Part shown: positions 26,063 through 35,254 of the stretch, piece by piece
How positions within the stretch are numbered: the first letter of the stretch is position 1
Layout of the letters: the number at the start of each line of letters is the position of its first letter
Origin: an uncultured Chthonomonadales bacterium
Lineage (GTDB): Bacteria; Armatimonadota; Chthonomonadetes; Chthonomonadales; CAJBBX01
Direction of reading: 5' to 3'
DNA: 64,000 bases
NCBI GenBank assembly: GCA_938005745.1
Contig: CALLMM010000020.1
Coordinates: 1-64,000, forward strand
Program-made: the position numbers and the translations under genes
The notes under the pieces: model-generated
Databases searched by the model: none
What the model was told of the DNA's origin: nothing
Seen by the model: the letters and a program-made list of their open reading frames with translations, nothing else

Positions 26063-27349
26063 TTGAAACGGAGCGCACGGATCCTGCTTCTCCTCGCGGC
26101 TCTGCTATGGCACGCGACGCCTGCAGAGACGCAGACCTCTAAGAGCCGCAGCCGCCTGCCGTCCCGTTCTGGCAAAGAGGCGGTGCGCCGGCATTCCTCC
26201 CCTGTGGTAACGCCGATGATCTTTCCCGTGATCGGCGTCGTCTCATGGACCGACACCTTCGGCGCGCCCCGCGCCGGCGGAAGACGCGCGCATCACGGGC
26301 AGGACCTGCCTGCGCCCAAAATGACGCCGGTGGTGGCGGCGTTTGACGGCGTCGTGATCCTCTACTGCGCCGAGAGAGCCGGCGGACACAACTGGCTGAC
26401 CCTGCGGGGCGACAACGGCTGGACCGCGCACTATATGCACCTCAACAACGACACTCCGGGAACCGATGACGGGCTGGGGTCGCAGGAGTATGCGTTTGCG
26501 CCGGGACTGAAGTCGGGTGACCGGGTCGTCGCCGGACAGTTTCTGGGATGGGTCGGCGACAGCGGCAACGCGGAGAGCTCCGGACCGCACCTGCACTTTG
26601 AACTGTGGGGACCGGAGGGCGTGATCAACGCCGCGCCCTCGCTGCGGGCGGCGCAGGTTCTCACGACGCCCCGCGCCAACCCCTCTGCGCCCGACCTGAT
26701 TCCGGAACCCGGCGAGGCGCGGCAGGAGGGAGATGCCCGCTCCGCTACGGCAAAACCGGTCCGGTTTGCCGTCCTGCCGCCGCTCTCCACAACGCCCCCG
26801 CCGCCTCCCCCTCCGACCTCCGAACAGACCGCGCCGGCTCCGCCCCCCGCGCCTGCGCCTTCTGCGCCTCCCGCTCCCGACCCCCCCGCCGCGCCTCCTG
26901 CGGCGGCGAAGACCCCCTCGCCGCCGGTGCCCGACGCGCTTCAGAAGCTGCAGAGGCGCGCCGTTGAACAGATCAACGCGCATCGCCGCAGGCAGGGGCT
27001 GCCCGACCTGACGCTCAACGACAGACTGACACTGGCTGCCATGCGTCACTGCCGTGATATGGCGGCGCATGACCTCACGCATCATATCGGCTCAGACGGC
27101 TCGCGGACGGAGGAGCGCGTGCAGGCGACCGGATACACTGCGGCGCGAGTCTATCAGCTCTTCGTCGTCGGAGCCTCCTCCCCGGAGGACGTGGCGGACG
27201 GACTCGTGATGCGCAGCCGGGAGGGCAGTCGTCGGCTGCTGGACCGGCAGTTGACGGAAGCGGGAATCGGCTACGTGCTGCGCCCGGAAGGGAAGTTCGG
27301 GAGAGAGCAGCGATTCTGGGTCATCGTCCTCGCCGAGCCGCAGAGGTAA
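26063..27349 (+). CDS. exported M23 peptidase-like / CAP (SCP-PR1) fusion protein
   Basis: 428 residues from a TTG start, supported by GGAGGA 7 bp upstream and by the signal peptide that begins there (cleavage near 'TPAETQ'). Domain 1 (about 55-190) is LytM/M23: 'HHGQDLPAPKMTPVVAAFDG', a Gly-rich core and 'GPHLHFELWG', with HxxxD and HxH metal ligands intact. A Pro/Ala-rich linker (about 235-295) follows. Domain 2 (about 300-425) is CAP-like: 'AVEQINAHRRRQGLPDLTLN' and 'MRHCRDMAAHDLTHHIGSDG'. M23 enzymes cut peptidoglycan cross-links; the role of CAP is uncertain. The combination suggests an envelope-acting enzyme. Monocistronic. Confidence 0.88.
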   Translation: MKRSARILLLLAALLWHATPAETQTSKSRSRLPSRSGKEAVRRHSSPVVTPMIFPVIGVVSWTDTFGAPRAGGRRAHHGQDLPAPKMTPVVAAFDGVVILYCAERAGGHNWLTLRGDNGWTAHYMHLNNDTPGTDDGLGSQEYAFAPGLKSGDRVVAGQFLGWVGDSGNAESSGPHLHFELWGPEGVINAAPSLRAAQVLTTPRANPSAPDLIPEPGEARQEGDARSATAKPVRFAVLPPLSTTPPPPPPPTSEQTAPAPPPAPAPSAPPAPDPPAAPPAAAKTPSPPVPDALQKLQRRAVEQINAHRRRQGLPDLTLNDRLTLAAMRHCRDMAAHDLTHHIGSDGSRTEERVQATGYTAARVYQLFVVGASSPEDVADGLVMRSREGSRRLLDRQLTEAGIGYVLRPEGKFGREQRFWVIVLAEPQR

Positions 27350-27400
27350 CGCCCTCTTCTCTGGCGGATCCACGTGTTATGGCGAGCAATGCGGTATCTC

Positions 27401-27786
27401 TGCTGCCGGGTTGAGATTGCTTCGGTCGGCTTGCGCCTCCCTCGCAATGACAGAGGGGGTCGCCTATTGCCTCCTTCGCAATGACAGAGGGGGTCGCCTA
27501 TTGCCTCCTTCGCAATGACAGAGGGGGTCGCCTATTGCCTCCCTTGCAATGACAGAGGGGGTCGCCTATTGCCTCCCTCGCAAGGACAGATTGGGAGGCA
27601 CTACCGCCTCAGATACGCGCAACCCGCCCCCAATGTGTCATTGCGAGCGAAGCGAGGCAATCCTCCACCTGCCGGGTTGAGATTGCTTCGGTCGGCTTGC
27701 GCCTCCTTCGCAATGACAGAGGGGGTCGCCTATTGCCTCCTTCGCAATGACAGAGGGGGTCGCCTATTGCCTCCCTCGCAAGGACA
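27401..27786. repeat. dispersed intergenic repeat, copy C, with 34-bp tandem array
   Basis: Fills most of the 476-bp gap between two converging genes. A head unit TGCCGGGTTGAGATTGCTTC is followed by near-identical 34-bp units starting GAGGGGGTCGCCTATTGCC at 27453, 27487, 27521 and 27555. Then come an inverted module (ATGTGTCATTGCGAGCGAAG, about 27631-27650), a second head unit at 27669 and two more 34-bp units at 27719 and 27753. Units touch without spacers, so this is not a CRISPR array. Confidence 0.9.
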
Positions 27787-27825
27787 ATCTGGCATGCATT
27801 ACCGTTCCAGAGGCGTGGACGGCGG

Positions 27826-29001
27826 CTATTCCGGAGCGTCCCCCCAGTCCGGGATCGGGAGGATCTCGCCGTCGCGCCTCGCGGATCGGTGCGCGATCAC
27901 GCCGGGAGCCATATAGCGCACCGCCTCCCAGGCGTTGATGGCGGGCATCCGGTCTTCCGCCACCGCGCTGATAAACTCATGCACCAGATAGGGGTGCGAG
28001 CCGCCGTGCCCGCCATAGAGCAGCGACTCGCCGCCCGCCTCCAGAAACGCCTTCCGCACCTCCTCAGGCAGCGGGTCGCGCATCTCCTCTTCTGTCAGGC
28101 GCGTGGGACGCTCCTTCTCGTACCAGACCCCGTTTTCGTAGGAGGCGTCCGTGCCGTAGACCCGGAATGTCTCCCGGATGATGCTGCAGTGGCGGTGCTC
28201 ACAGATTCGCATCGAGGCGCCGTTGCTCATCTGGAACAGGGCGGTGATATTGCTGAGCGGGTAGAGCTTGTCGGAGAGGAAGGGATCGTCGGACTGCGAG
28301 GGCGTGCCGAACGCGCTGACTTTGACGGCGTGCGCTCCCATGACGCTGATCGGTCCCGACGTGGAGTGCGTCGGGTAGTGCATCGGGCTGTCCTCGCCGC
28401 CGCGCACGCGGTACTCCTCCAGTTTTTGCGCCCACTCCTGCCCGGCGCGGCTGGCAAGGCGATGGTTATAGACGACCCGCAGATCGCACGCCGGGCTGTC
28501 GAAGCTGTGAAGATACTCCCCCTCCGCGTAGATGAACTGACCGAAGTCTCCGGCGGCGGCGCGCCGGCGGCAGTACATGGCGTCGGCGTGATAGTAGGTT
28601 GTCTCGCCCAGCATGTAGCGCTGCCCGGTGCGCCGGCAGGTCTCGATCAGGCGGTCGCACCACTCCAGGATCTCCTCGCCGTCGGGGACGGTGATGATCG
28701 GGACGGCGCTGTAGACATGCTTGCCGTGCTCCATCGCCTGGATGCACTGCGGCGCGTGCAGCCAGTGCTGTGTGATGATCACCAGCGCGTCCAGATCGCT
28801 TTTACAGATGTCGTCCAGCGATTCGTAGGCGTCGCGCGAATGAAACTTGCTCTGAAATGACGCCCGGTTGGCGAAGCGCGCGATCCGATCCGGCTCCCGG
28901 TCGCACAGCGCGATCCGATCCACCAGCGGATGACTGCGGAACAGTTCGGCGAACGCGGAGCCGAACTCTCCTAGCCCGACCAGCCCCAGACTGATTCCCA
29001 T
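27826..29001 (-). CDS. Gfo/Idh/MocA family oxidoreductase
   Basis: 391 residues, start ATG 29001 after GAGAGGAGGATT; an upstream in-frame extension to 29133 is Arg-rich and unlikely. The Rossmann motif GLGEFG lies in 'SLGLVGLGEFGSAFAEL'. The 'AMEHGKHVYSAVP' segment stands where the family usually has EKP, so the catalytic lysine is not obvious. The C-terminal substrate domain carries 'RVYGTDASYENG'. The family oxidises or epimerises sugars and inositols with NAD(P). It is encoded 58 bp after a second Gfo/Idh/MocA gene on the same strand, so the two probably act in one sugar pathway. Confidence 0.88.
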   Translation of the reverse strand: MGISLGLVGLGEFGSAFAELFRSHPLVDRIALCDREPDRIARFANRASFQSKFHSRDAYESLDDICKSDLDALVIITQHWLHAPQCIQAMEHGKHVYSAVPIITVPDGEEILEWCDRLIETCRRTGQRYMLGETTYYHADAMYCRRRAAAGDFGQFIYAEGEYLHSFDSPACDLRVVYNHRLASRAGQEWAQKLEEYRVRGGEDSPMHYPTHSTSGPISVMGAHAVKVSAFGTPSQSDDPFLSDKLYPLSNITALFQMSNGASMRICEHRHCSIIRETFRVYGTDASYENGVWYEKERPTRLTEEEMRDPLPEEVRKAFLEAGGESLLYGGHGGSHPYLVHEFISAVAEDRMPAINAWEAVRYMAPGVIAHRSARRDGEILPIPDWGDAPE

Positions 29002-29059
29002 CGTGAATCCTCCTCTCTTCGACCGCAGGCGTTGTCGTTGGCTCCCGAGGAGATCGCGG

Positions 29060-30163
29060 TCAGGGTTCGACGCTGTCCTTCGGCAGGTTGATGGGGAGCG
29101 GCGCGGGACGCTCGCAGACGCTCTGCAGCTCATAGTGCCTGCCCTCGCGCGCAGCGTCGTGGAACCCCTCCATCAGGTCGAGCACATGAAACGCCAGTTC
29201 CGCGCTGCAGCGGTGCGGGCGTCCGGCTTCGATCGCCGCCGCCATGTCCGCCACGCCGATCCCCCGGCTGTTTTCGGCGAAGCCGTGCGTCAGGGGGATA
29301 AGGCTCCACTCCGACGCGCCCATGCGCCGCACGCGCACCGGACCGCCAAACCCGTTGGGATCGGGCACGCTCAGGCTGCCCTCCGTGCCGTAGATCTCGA
29401 TGCAGGGCATCTGGTGCGCCCAGACATCAAAACTGGTAACGATTGTGCCGATCGCGCCGCTGGCAAACTCCATCACGCCGGCGATGTGCGTGGGAGTCTC
29501 CACCGTAACCACCTTGCCGTACTTCGGCTGGCTGGTGATGACGCGCTCCGGGAAGGTGATGCGGGTTGCGCCGGTTACCCGCTTCACCGGTCCCATCAGC
29601 GAGACCAGCGCGGTCAGGTAGTAGGGACCCATATCGAACATCGGACCCCCGCCCTTCTCATAGTAGAACTCCGGGCTGGGATGCCAGCTCTCATGCCCGT
29701 GGCAGAGCATGAACGCCGTCGCCGCCACCGGCTCGCCGATCCAGCCGTCGTCTATCAGCTTGCGGCAGGTCTGAAGTCCGCCTCCCAGAAAGGTGTCCGG
29801 CGCCGCGCCCACGCGCAGCCCCTTCGATGCCGCCAGTTCCACAACCCTGCGCCCGTCGGCGCGGTCTACCGCCAGCGGCTTCTCCACATGCACATGCTTG
29901 CCCGCCTCCAGCGCTGCCAGACAGATCTCCGCGTGCGCTTTCGGAACTGTCAGATTGACCACGATATCAATCTCGGGGTCCGCCAGAAGCTCCGCCACCG
30001 AGCAGGCTTTCGGGACGTTGTACTCACGCGCCCGCTCCTGCGCTCGCTCCAGCAGCAGGTCTGCACAGGCGACCACTTCGAGGTTTCGAAATGTCTGCCC
30101 GGACTTAAAATAGATGCCGCTGATATTTCCGCATCCGATGATCCCCAGTCGCGCTCTCTTCAC
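29060..30163 (-). CDS. Gfo/Idh/MocA family oxidoreductase
   Basis: 367 residues from a GTG behind AAGGAGAAG. Rossmann motif GIIGCGNIS at the N-terminus and the canonical '[21 protein letters not shown]', with the catalytic-type EKP lysine, are present. The C-terminal half has '[22 protein letters not shown]', the family's substrate-site signature, and '[20 protein letters not shown]'. It is a typical NAD(P)-dependent sugar dehydrogenase or oxidoreductase; the substrate is unknown. The paralogue downstream lacks the EKP. It diverges from the PhyH gene at 30745 across a repeat-filled gap. Confidence 0.92.
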   Translation of the reverse strand: MKRARLGIIGCGNISGIYFKSGQTFRNLEVVACADLLLERAQERAREYNVPKACSVAELLADPEIDIVVNLTVPKAHAEICLAALEAGKHVHVEKPLAVDRADGRRVVELAASKGLRVGAAPDTFLGGGLQTCRKLIDDGWIGEPVAATAFMLCHGHESWHPSPEFYYEKGGGPMFDMGPYYLTALVSLMGPVKRVTGATRITFPERVITSQPKYGKVVTVETPTHIAGVMEFASGAIGTIVTSFDVWAHQMPCIEIYGTEGSLSVPDPNGFGGPVRVRRMGASEWSLIPLTHGFAENSRGIGVADMAAAIEAGRPHRCSAELAFHVLDLMEGFHDAAREGRHYELQSVCERPAPLPINLPKDSVEP

Positions 30164-30308
30164 GGTCTTCTCCTTGCGATGAGAACAGTTTTCCGGCTAA
30201 TGGTAGTATACCTTCCGGCACGCGGGAGGGAGATGCAGGTCTGCGCCGTCTCTTCCCCTGCATAACAGAACATTTATGACCGATAAAGAATGGTAGAATC
30301 GAACCTTC

Positions 30309-30461
30309 CTGTCGTTGCGAGGGAGGCGCAGCCGACCCCCTTTCTGTCGTTGCGAGGGAGGCGCAGCCGACCCCCTTCTGTCATTGCGAGGGAGCGACAG
30401 CGACCCCCTTCTGTCGTTGCGAGGGAGCGACAGCGACCGAAGCAATCTCAACCCGGCAGCA
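30309..30461 (-). repeat. dispersed intergenic repeat, copy D (inverted orientation)
   Basis: Tandem units on the opposite strand to copies A-C. On the plus strand each starts TGTCGTTGCGAGGGAG or TGTCATTGCGAGGGAG, at 30310, 30345, 30379 and 30412 (periods 35, 34, 33). The array ends with GAAGCAATCTCAACCCGGCA, the reverse of the head unit in copy C. It lies in the 581-bp divergent gap 30164-30744. Apart from this array and the hairpin at 30474 I see nothing else definable there. Confidence 0.85.
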
Positions 30462-30473
30462 GGGATTACAGCC

Positions 30474-30489
30474 ATGGACTTCAGTCCAT
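30474..30489. repeat. REP-like short palindrome
   Basis: ATGGAC-TTCA-GTCCAT, a 6-bp stem with a 4-nt loop, directly after repeat copy D. Similar 'GGACTTCAGTCC' hairpins are scattered elements in many genomes. Only one is seen in this window. Confidence 0.35.
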
Positions 30490-30744
30490 CGCTGCAGGAA
30501 CCATCCATCGCTGTAGACATTATCCTGCATGCTGTCCTGCGTAATGCATGCGCGGTCAGCGCCGACACCCGATACCCGATACCCATCCTGCCCGACGGAT
30601 GGTAGAATTTCCTGCGGCTGAGCAGGAACTTCCGACGACGCGCCGAACTTGTTCCTGCACGCCGGGAACTGCCTTTCTGCAGCCTCTCCGCCGTAAAACG
30701 CTTGCATGATACAGAACTAGCCCTAAGGGATACAGGAGCGCCGC

Positions 30745-31563
30745 ATGAAGAATCAGCTTACCGATCAGCAGATCGCATACTACCGGGACAACGGCTTTCT
30801 CGTGATCGAAAACTTTCTGGACGCCGAGGAACTGGAGCGCTGGCGTCAGACGACCGAGGAGGCGGTGGAGCAGCGTCTCGCCTCCCGTAAACCGGTGGTG
30901 GACGACTGGGATCTGACCAATCAGGGTGATCCGGATAACTTCTACGCGCAGGTCTTCAAGCAGTGCATCAAGCTGGCGAATACGCACGCGGGGATGCGCG
31001 AACTGATGTTCGATCCCCGACTCGGGGAGATGGCGGGGACGCTGGCAGGCGTGGACGGAATCCGGATATGGCACGATCAGGCTCTCTTCAAGCCGCCCTT
31101 TGGCAATCCGACCGCCTGGCATCTGGACAACCCCTACTGGTCGTTCGACTCGCGCGAGGCGATCTCGATCTGGGTTGCGCTGGATGATGCGACCCTCGCC
31201 AACGGCTGCATGTGGTACATTCCCGGCAGCCATAAAACGGCGACCTGGGAGAACGTCGGGATCGGGATGAACATGGGGGAACTGTTCAAGGTCTATCCGC
31301 AGTGGCGGGAGATAGAGCCGGTCGCCTGTCCCTGTCCGGCAGGCTCCGCCGTCTTTCACAGCGGCATGGTGGCGCATGGAGCTGGAGCGAATATGACCAA
31401 CAAGCCCCGTCGCGCCATGACATGCGGCTACATGCCGGACGGCAGCGTGTTTAATGGAAAGAAGAATGTCCTTCCCAACGACTACTTCCGCTCGCTGAAG
31501 GTGGGCGATCCGCTGAACAACGACGAAATCAATCCCCTGATCTGGAGCCGCAGCCAGGCATGA
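30745..31563 (+). CDS. phytanoyl-CoA dioxygenase (PhyH) family protein
   Basis: 272 residues, start ATG after CAGGAGCG. 'YYRDNGFLVIENFLDAEEL' is the usual PhyH N-terminus. The Fe(II) ligands HxD are in 'TAWHLDNPYWSF', and the distal His is in 'FHSGMVAHGAGANMT', followed by an Arg-containing 2-oxoglutarate site 'KPRRAMTCGYMPDG'. All catalytic features are present. The stop overlaps the ATG of the uroporphyrinogen-decarboxylase-like gene (ATGA), so the two are translationally coupled. Substrate unknown; probably a small molecule linked to the next enzyme. Confidence 0.9.
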   Translation: MKNQLTDQQIAYYRDNGFLVIENFLDAEELERWRQTTEEAVEQRLASRKPVVDDWDLTNQGDPDNFYAQVFKQCIKLANTHAGMRELMFDPRLGEMAGTLAGVDGIRIWHDQALFKPPFGNPTAWHLDNPYWSFDSREAISIWVALDDATLANGCMWYIPGSHKTATWENVGIGMNMGELFKVYPQWREIEPVACPCPAGSAVFHSGMVAHGAGANMTNKPRRAMTCGYMPDGSVFNGKKNVLPNDYFRSLKVGDPLNNDEINPLIWSRSQA

Positions 31564-32657
31564 GCATGACATCCCGCGCCCGTGTGCGTACCGCGCTGTC
31601 GCATAAGGAGCCGGATCGCGCGCCGTTTTCCTGGGGATTTGGACCGACCTACGAGATGAGCTGCATTCTGCGCGAGCAGTTAGCCGCGATGGGGGTGAAC
31701 TACGATCGGCTGCGCCTGGAGACCGACGACATCCTGCGGCTAAACCCGCGCTATGTCGGACCGAAACTGCCGCCCCATACCGACATCTGGGGGATTCGCT
31801 ACCAGCCGACCCGCTATCCGGGAGGCGCTTATGAGCAGATAGAGTATAAGCCCCTTGCCGGGACGGAGCGCGTCGAAAGGGTTCTTCGCCATCCCTGGCC
31901 CAACCCCGAATGGTACGACTATGAGTCCTTCGCGTCGGAGATAGACGCCGCGCGGGCGCTGCACGGCGAGAAAGCCGTGATGGTGACGGCGGGAAACCCC
32001 TTCGAGATCTACTGCTGGATGACGGGGCTGGAGGAGGCGCTCATCAATCTGATTGTGCAGCCGGAGATCGTTCGCTGCGCGATGGCGCAGATATGCGGGT
32101 TCTTCCTGCGCCGCCTGGAGCGGATCGCGGAGGCAGTCGGGGATCGCATTGACCTGTGGTTCTTTGCCGACGATCTGGGCGGTCAGAACGGCTTGCTGCT
32201 GTCACGGACGGCATATCGGCGCGTTCTGCAGCCCTTCCATCGGACGCTCTTCTCCGCCGCCCGGCGGCTGACGCCGGACGCCTTCATCGCCATGCATACC
32301 GACGGAGCCGTCTTCGAAATCGTGCCGGACCTGCTGGATGCCGGAATGGAGGTGCTGGAGGCGGTGCAGGTGGACTGCCTGCATATGGAGCCGGAGCGTC
32401 TGGCAGCAGCTTACGGAGACCGGCTGAGTTTTCACGGAGGCGTCAGCGTTCAGAAGCTCCTGCCCTTCGCCGACCCGCAGACCGTGACGCGGGAGTGCCA
32501 GAGACTGCTGCGAACACTCGGGGCGGGCGGCGGCTATATCATCGCTCCGACCCATGCCATTCAGGTGCACACGCCCGTCGCCAACGTGCTGGCGATGCTG
32601 CGCAGCGTTCTGGGAGAAGAGGAGTACGTGCGCGCCATCGCCGCCTCCGCGCTGTAA
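31560..32657 (+). CDS. uroporphyrinogen decarboxylase (URO-D) family protein
   Basis: 365 residues. It opens 'SRARVRTALSHKEPDRAPFSWG', as in the URO-D superfamily members that act in catabolism or methyl transfer instead of haem synthesis. Later it has 'LWFFADDLGGQNGLLLS', 'AMHTDGAVFEIVPDLLDAGMEVLEAVQ', 'FHGGVSVQKLLPF' and 'GGYIIAPTHAIQVHTP', a TIM-barrel with a His-rich centre. Known relatives include methyltransferases such as MtaA/CmuA; many sit in sugar-degradation regions of Planctomycetota-like genomes with unknown roles. It overlaps the PhyH gene by 4 bp. I infer a shared pathway. Confidence 0.85.
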   Translation: MSMTSRARVRTALSHKEPDRAPFSWGFGPTYEMSCILREQLAAMGVNYDRLRLETDDILRLNPRYVGPKLPPHTDIWGIRYQPTRYPGGAYEQIEYKPLAGTERVERVLRHPWPNPEWYDYESFASEIDAARALHGEKAVMVTAGNPFEIYCWMTGLEEALINLIVQPEIVRCAMAQICGFFLRRLERIAEAVGDRIDLWFFADDLGGQNGLLLSRTAYRRVLQPFHRTLFSAARRLTPDAFIAMHTDGAVFEIVPDLLDAGMEVLEAVQVDCLHMEPERLAAAYGDRLSFHGGVSVQKLLPFADPQTVTRECQRLLRTLGAGGGYIIAPTHAIQVHTPVANVLAMLRSVLGEEEYVRAIAASAL

Positions 32658-32683
32658 GGGATGCGCCTTGAGCGCGCGCGTTC

Positions 32684-32812
32684 GCTCACAATGACACATT
32701 GGGGGCGTGTGCCACGTAACTGCGACGGTACAGCCCGCCAGTTTGTCCTTGCGAGGGAGGCGTCAGCCCCCGCTGTCCTTGCGAGGGAGCGACAGCGACC
32801 GAAGCAATCTCA
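32684..32812 (-). repeat. dispersed intergenic repeat, copy E (inverted orientation)
   Basis: Holds the module CAATGACACATTGGGGGCG (32689-32707), also present inverted in copy C, then two units TGTCCTTGCGAGGGAG (32744 and 32774) and the terminal GAAGCAATCTCACAAC. It occupies the 248-bp gap between two plus-strand genes. Confidence 0.8.
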
Positions 32813-32905
32813 CAACTCGCACCACATAACAGCGTAACTGACAGCGGACATTACGCTCTTCTAGATGATAGTCATACGTATAACCTGCCGTGAAGGAGCC
32901 AGAAA

Positions 32906-35179
32906 ATGACCCTGAAAGGATACGCGGCGCGGCTGCGCGCCTTCTCCCTCCGTCTGATGACCGGCGCGGCGGCGGCGACGACGCTCGCCCTGCCCGCCTG
33001 CTCGCAGAACAGCCCTCCGGGACGCTGGGCGTTTGACCCGAAGCCCGATGAGTTCAGCCCGAACGCGCTCCTGGACCTGCGCTCCCTGAACGAGAAGACG
33101 GCGGGCGAGTCGGGATTTGTGCGGGTCGGTCCCAACGGCGAATTTCTGCTGGGCAACGGCAAACCGGTGCGTTTCTGGGCGGTAAATACCGATGTCGGGC
33201 GCGAAAAGCCGTTCAATCCGCGTCCGCTGGGACGCAAGACGGCTCCCGATCTGGCGCGCCATGCCCGTTTTCTTGCCAAGCGCGGCGTGAATATGATCCG
33301 CCTGCACGCGCATGTCAATCCCGGTCCGGACGCCGCCCTCATCGACATCAATACGGCGGAGCGTGACTGGATATGGCGCACGGTCGCCGCCATGAAGAAG
33401 GAGGGCATCTATGCGACGATCTCTCCCTACTGGGTGGTCTCCACAAAGCTTGGAAAGAGCTGGGGGATTCCCAATGAGGGAGATCAGCCGTTCGGGCTTC
33501 TCTTCTATGATGAGCGGCTGCAGCAGGGCTATAAAGCGTGGCTGAAGGCGCTCTACGCCGAGAAGAACCCCTATACCGGCATGCCGCTCGCGCAGGACCC
33601 CGCCGTCGCCATCATCCAGATTCAGAATGAGGACAGCCTGCTCTTCTGGACGTTCAACAACATCAAGGGGGAGCAGAAGATCCGTCTGGGGCGCAGGTTC
33701 GCCGAATTCGTGAAGCGCAAGTACGGCTCGCTGGAGGCGGCGTTCAACGCCTGGGAGAACCATACGCTGCCCGGCGACAACCGCGCCGGCGGCGTGCTGG
33801 ACCTGCACAACATCTGGGAGCTGACGCAGGCGCGCTCCGGCGGATTTGCCCGACGGCTGGACGATCAGCTTCAGTTTCTTGCGGAGACGATGTATAACTT
33901 CAACCGGATGATCGCCTCCTATCTTCGCAACGAACTGGGCTGCAAGCAGCTTATCAACGCGGGCAACTGGCGACCGGCGGATATGATGCGCCTGAACGAC
34001 GCCGAACGCTGGAGCTATACCGCCAACGAGGTGCTGGCGACCAACCGCTACTTCGGGGGGATGCACATCGGCCCCCATCAGGGCTGGGCGATCGTCAACG
34101 GCGATCAGTTTACCAGCCCCTCCATCCTGCTCGATCCGAAGTCGCTGCCGATCAACCTGAAGCAGGCGCAGGGGCATCCGATGCTGGTGACGGAGAGCGC
34201 GTGGGTGATGCCCAATGGCAACGCCACAGAGGGACCCTTCCTGATCTCCGTCTATCAGTCCCTGACCGGCGTGGACGGCTTCTACTGGTTTGCGACCGGC
34301 GATGATGAGTGGACGCCGCCGCAGTCGGCGAACGGCTACATGCCCTCTCAGGCGAAGTGGACGTTCGGCTATCCCGATATGCTCGGAAACTTCCCCGCCG
34401 CCGCGCTGATGTACCGCAAGGGCTACATCCGGCAGGGAGAGCCGATCGTCTATGAGGAGCGCGCGCTGACGGATATCTGGCAGCGGCGGACGCCGGTCAT
34501 CTTCGAGGAGGCGGGCTTCGACCCCAACCGCGATTCGGGCAACATCGCGCCGACCTCCCGCGTGCGGCAGATCGTGCCGCAGGAGGCGTTCCTGATCGGT
34601 CCGGTGGTGGCGAAGTATGGCGGAGACGCCGCCAATACGAAGGTCGGCGAGGTGGCGAAGTACTTCGATCCGGCAAAAAAGACGATCCGCAGCAACACCG
34701 GCGAGATTACGCTGGACTACGGCAAAGGCTACTGCACGGTCAACGCGCCCCGGGCGCAGGGCGTCGCCGCCTTCTTCAAGAACCAGAGCCGTTTCACGCT
34801 GGCGGATGTCGAGATCGTCAGCCAGAACGAGTACGGGGTTGTCTGCGTGGTTTCGATGGATGAGAAGCCGCTCCGGTCGTCCGGGAAGGTGCTGGTGCAG
34901 GTCGGCACGCAGAGCCGCCCGACCGGCTGGCAGCAGTCTCCGACCACGATTCAGACGCAGGAGGGAACCTTTCAGGGGTACCGGGTGGACAACTACGGAC
35001 GCGCGCCCTGGGAGATGATCCGCGCCCGCGTGCAGGTGAGCATCGCCAATCCCAACCTCCGCCGCGCCACCATTCTCGACGCCAACGGCAACGCGGCGGG
35101 AACGGTCGCCCTGACCCGCACAAGCGCCGGAGTCCGGTTCTCCTTCCCGGAGACTGCGCTCTACGTGGTGCTGGAGTAG
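32906..35179 (+). CDS. clan GH-A glycoside hydrolase-like lipoprotein (GH5/cellulase type)
   Basis: 757 residues, start ATG after GAAGGAGCC. A lipoprotein signal ends at 'ALPAC'. The N-terminal part 'NGEFLLGNGKPVRFWAVNTDVG' is the usual opening of GH5-like TIM-barrels. The acid/base glutamate is probably in 'AIIQIQNEDSLLFW', and the nucleophile in 'HPMLVTESAWVMPNG' at the end of later strands. A C-terminal ~250 residues of beta-sandwich character follow. The protein is exported and tethered, probably cutting beta-glucan or mannan. It ends at a hairpin at 35213 and is followed by a GH9 gene, so a polysaccharide-degradation role is consistent. Confidence 0.82.
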   Translation: MTLKGYAARLRAFSLRLMTGAAAATTLALPACSQNSPPGRWAFDPKPDEFSPNALLDLRSLNEKTAGESGFVRVGPNGEFLLGNGKPVRFWAVNTDVGREKPFNPRPLGRKTAPDLARHARFLAKRGVNMIRLHAHVNPGPDAALIDINTAERDWIWRTVAAMKKEGIYATISPYWVVSTKLGKSWGIPNEGDQPFGLLFYDERLQQGYKAWLKALYAEKNPYTGMPLAQDPAVAIIQIQNEDSLLFWTFNNIKGEQKIRLGRRFAEFVKRKYGSLEAAFNAWENHTLPGDNRAGGVLDLHNIWELTQARSGGFARRLDDQLQFLAETMYNFNRMIASYLRNELGCKQLINAGNWRPADMMRLNDAERWSYTANEVLATNRYFGGMHIGPHQGWAIVNGDQFTSPSILLDPKSLPINLKQAQGHPMLVTESAWVMPNGNATEGPFLISVYQSLTGVDGFYWFATGDDEWTPPQSANGYMPSQAKWTFGYPDMLGNFPAAALMYRKGYIRQGEPIVYEERALTDIWQRRTPVIFEEAGFDPNRDSGNIAPTSRVRQIVPQEAFLIGPVVAKYGGDAANTKVGEVAKYFDPAKKTIRSNTGEITLDYGKGYCTVNAPRAQGVAAFFKNQSRFTLADVEIVSQNEYGVVCVVSMDEKPLRSSGKVLVQVGTQSRPTGWQQSPTTIQTQEGTFQGYRVDNYGRAPWEMIRARVQVSIANPNLRRATILDANGNAAGTVALTRTSAGVRFSFPETALYVVLE

Positions 35180-35212
35180 CGTCTGCTCTCTATTTTCTCC
35201 CCGCATTCGTCC

Positions 35213-35243
35213 GGGCGGGATCGCTGGAACAGCGATCCCGCCC
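35213..35243 (+). terminator. hairpin between the GH5-like and GH9 genes
   Basis: A perfect 14-bp stem (GGGCGGGATCGCTG and its complement) around a GAA loop. No T-run follows, so it may act as an attenuator or an mRNA-end stabiliser instead of a full terminator. Confidence 0.6.
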
Positions 35244-35254
35244 CCTCTCCAGAC

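Noticed and set aside
27453..27786. CRISPR array
   Set aside because: The 34-bp units abut with no unique spacers, and no cas genes are near.
32861..35206. 781-codon open frame on the minus strand
   Set aside because: It is antisense to the GH5-like lipoprotein, which has lipobox, catalytic motifs and a good ribosome site.
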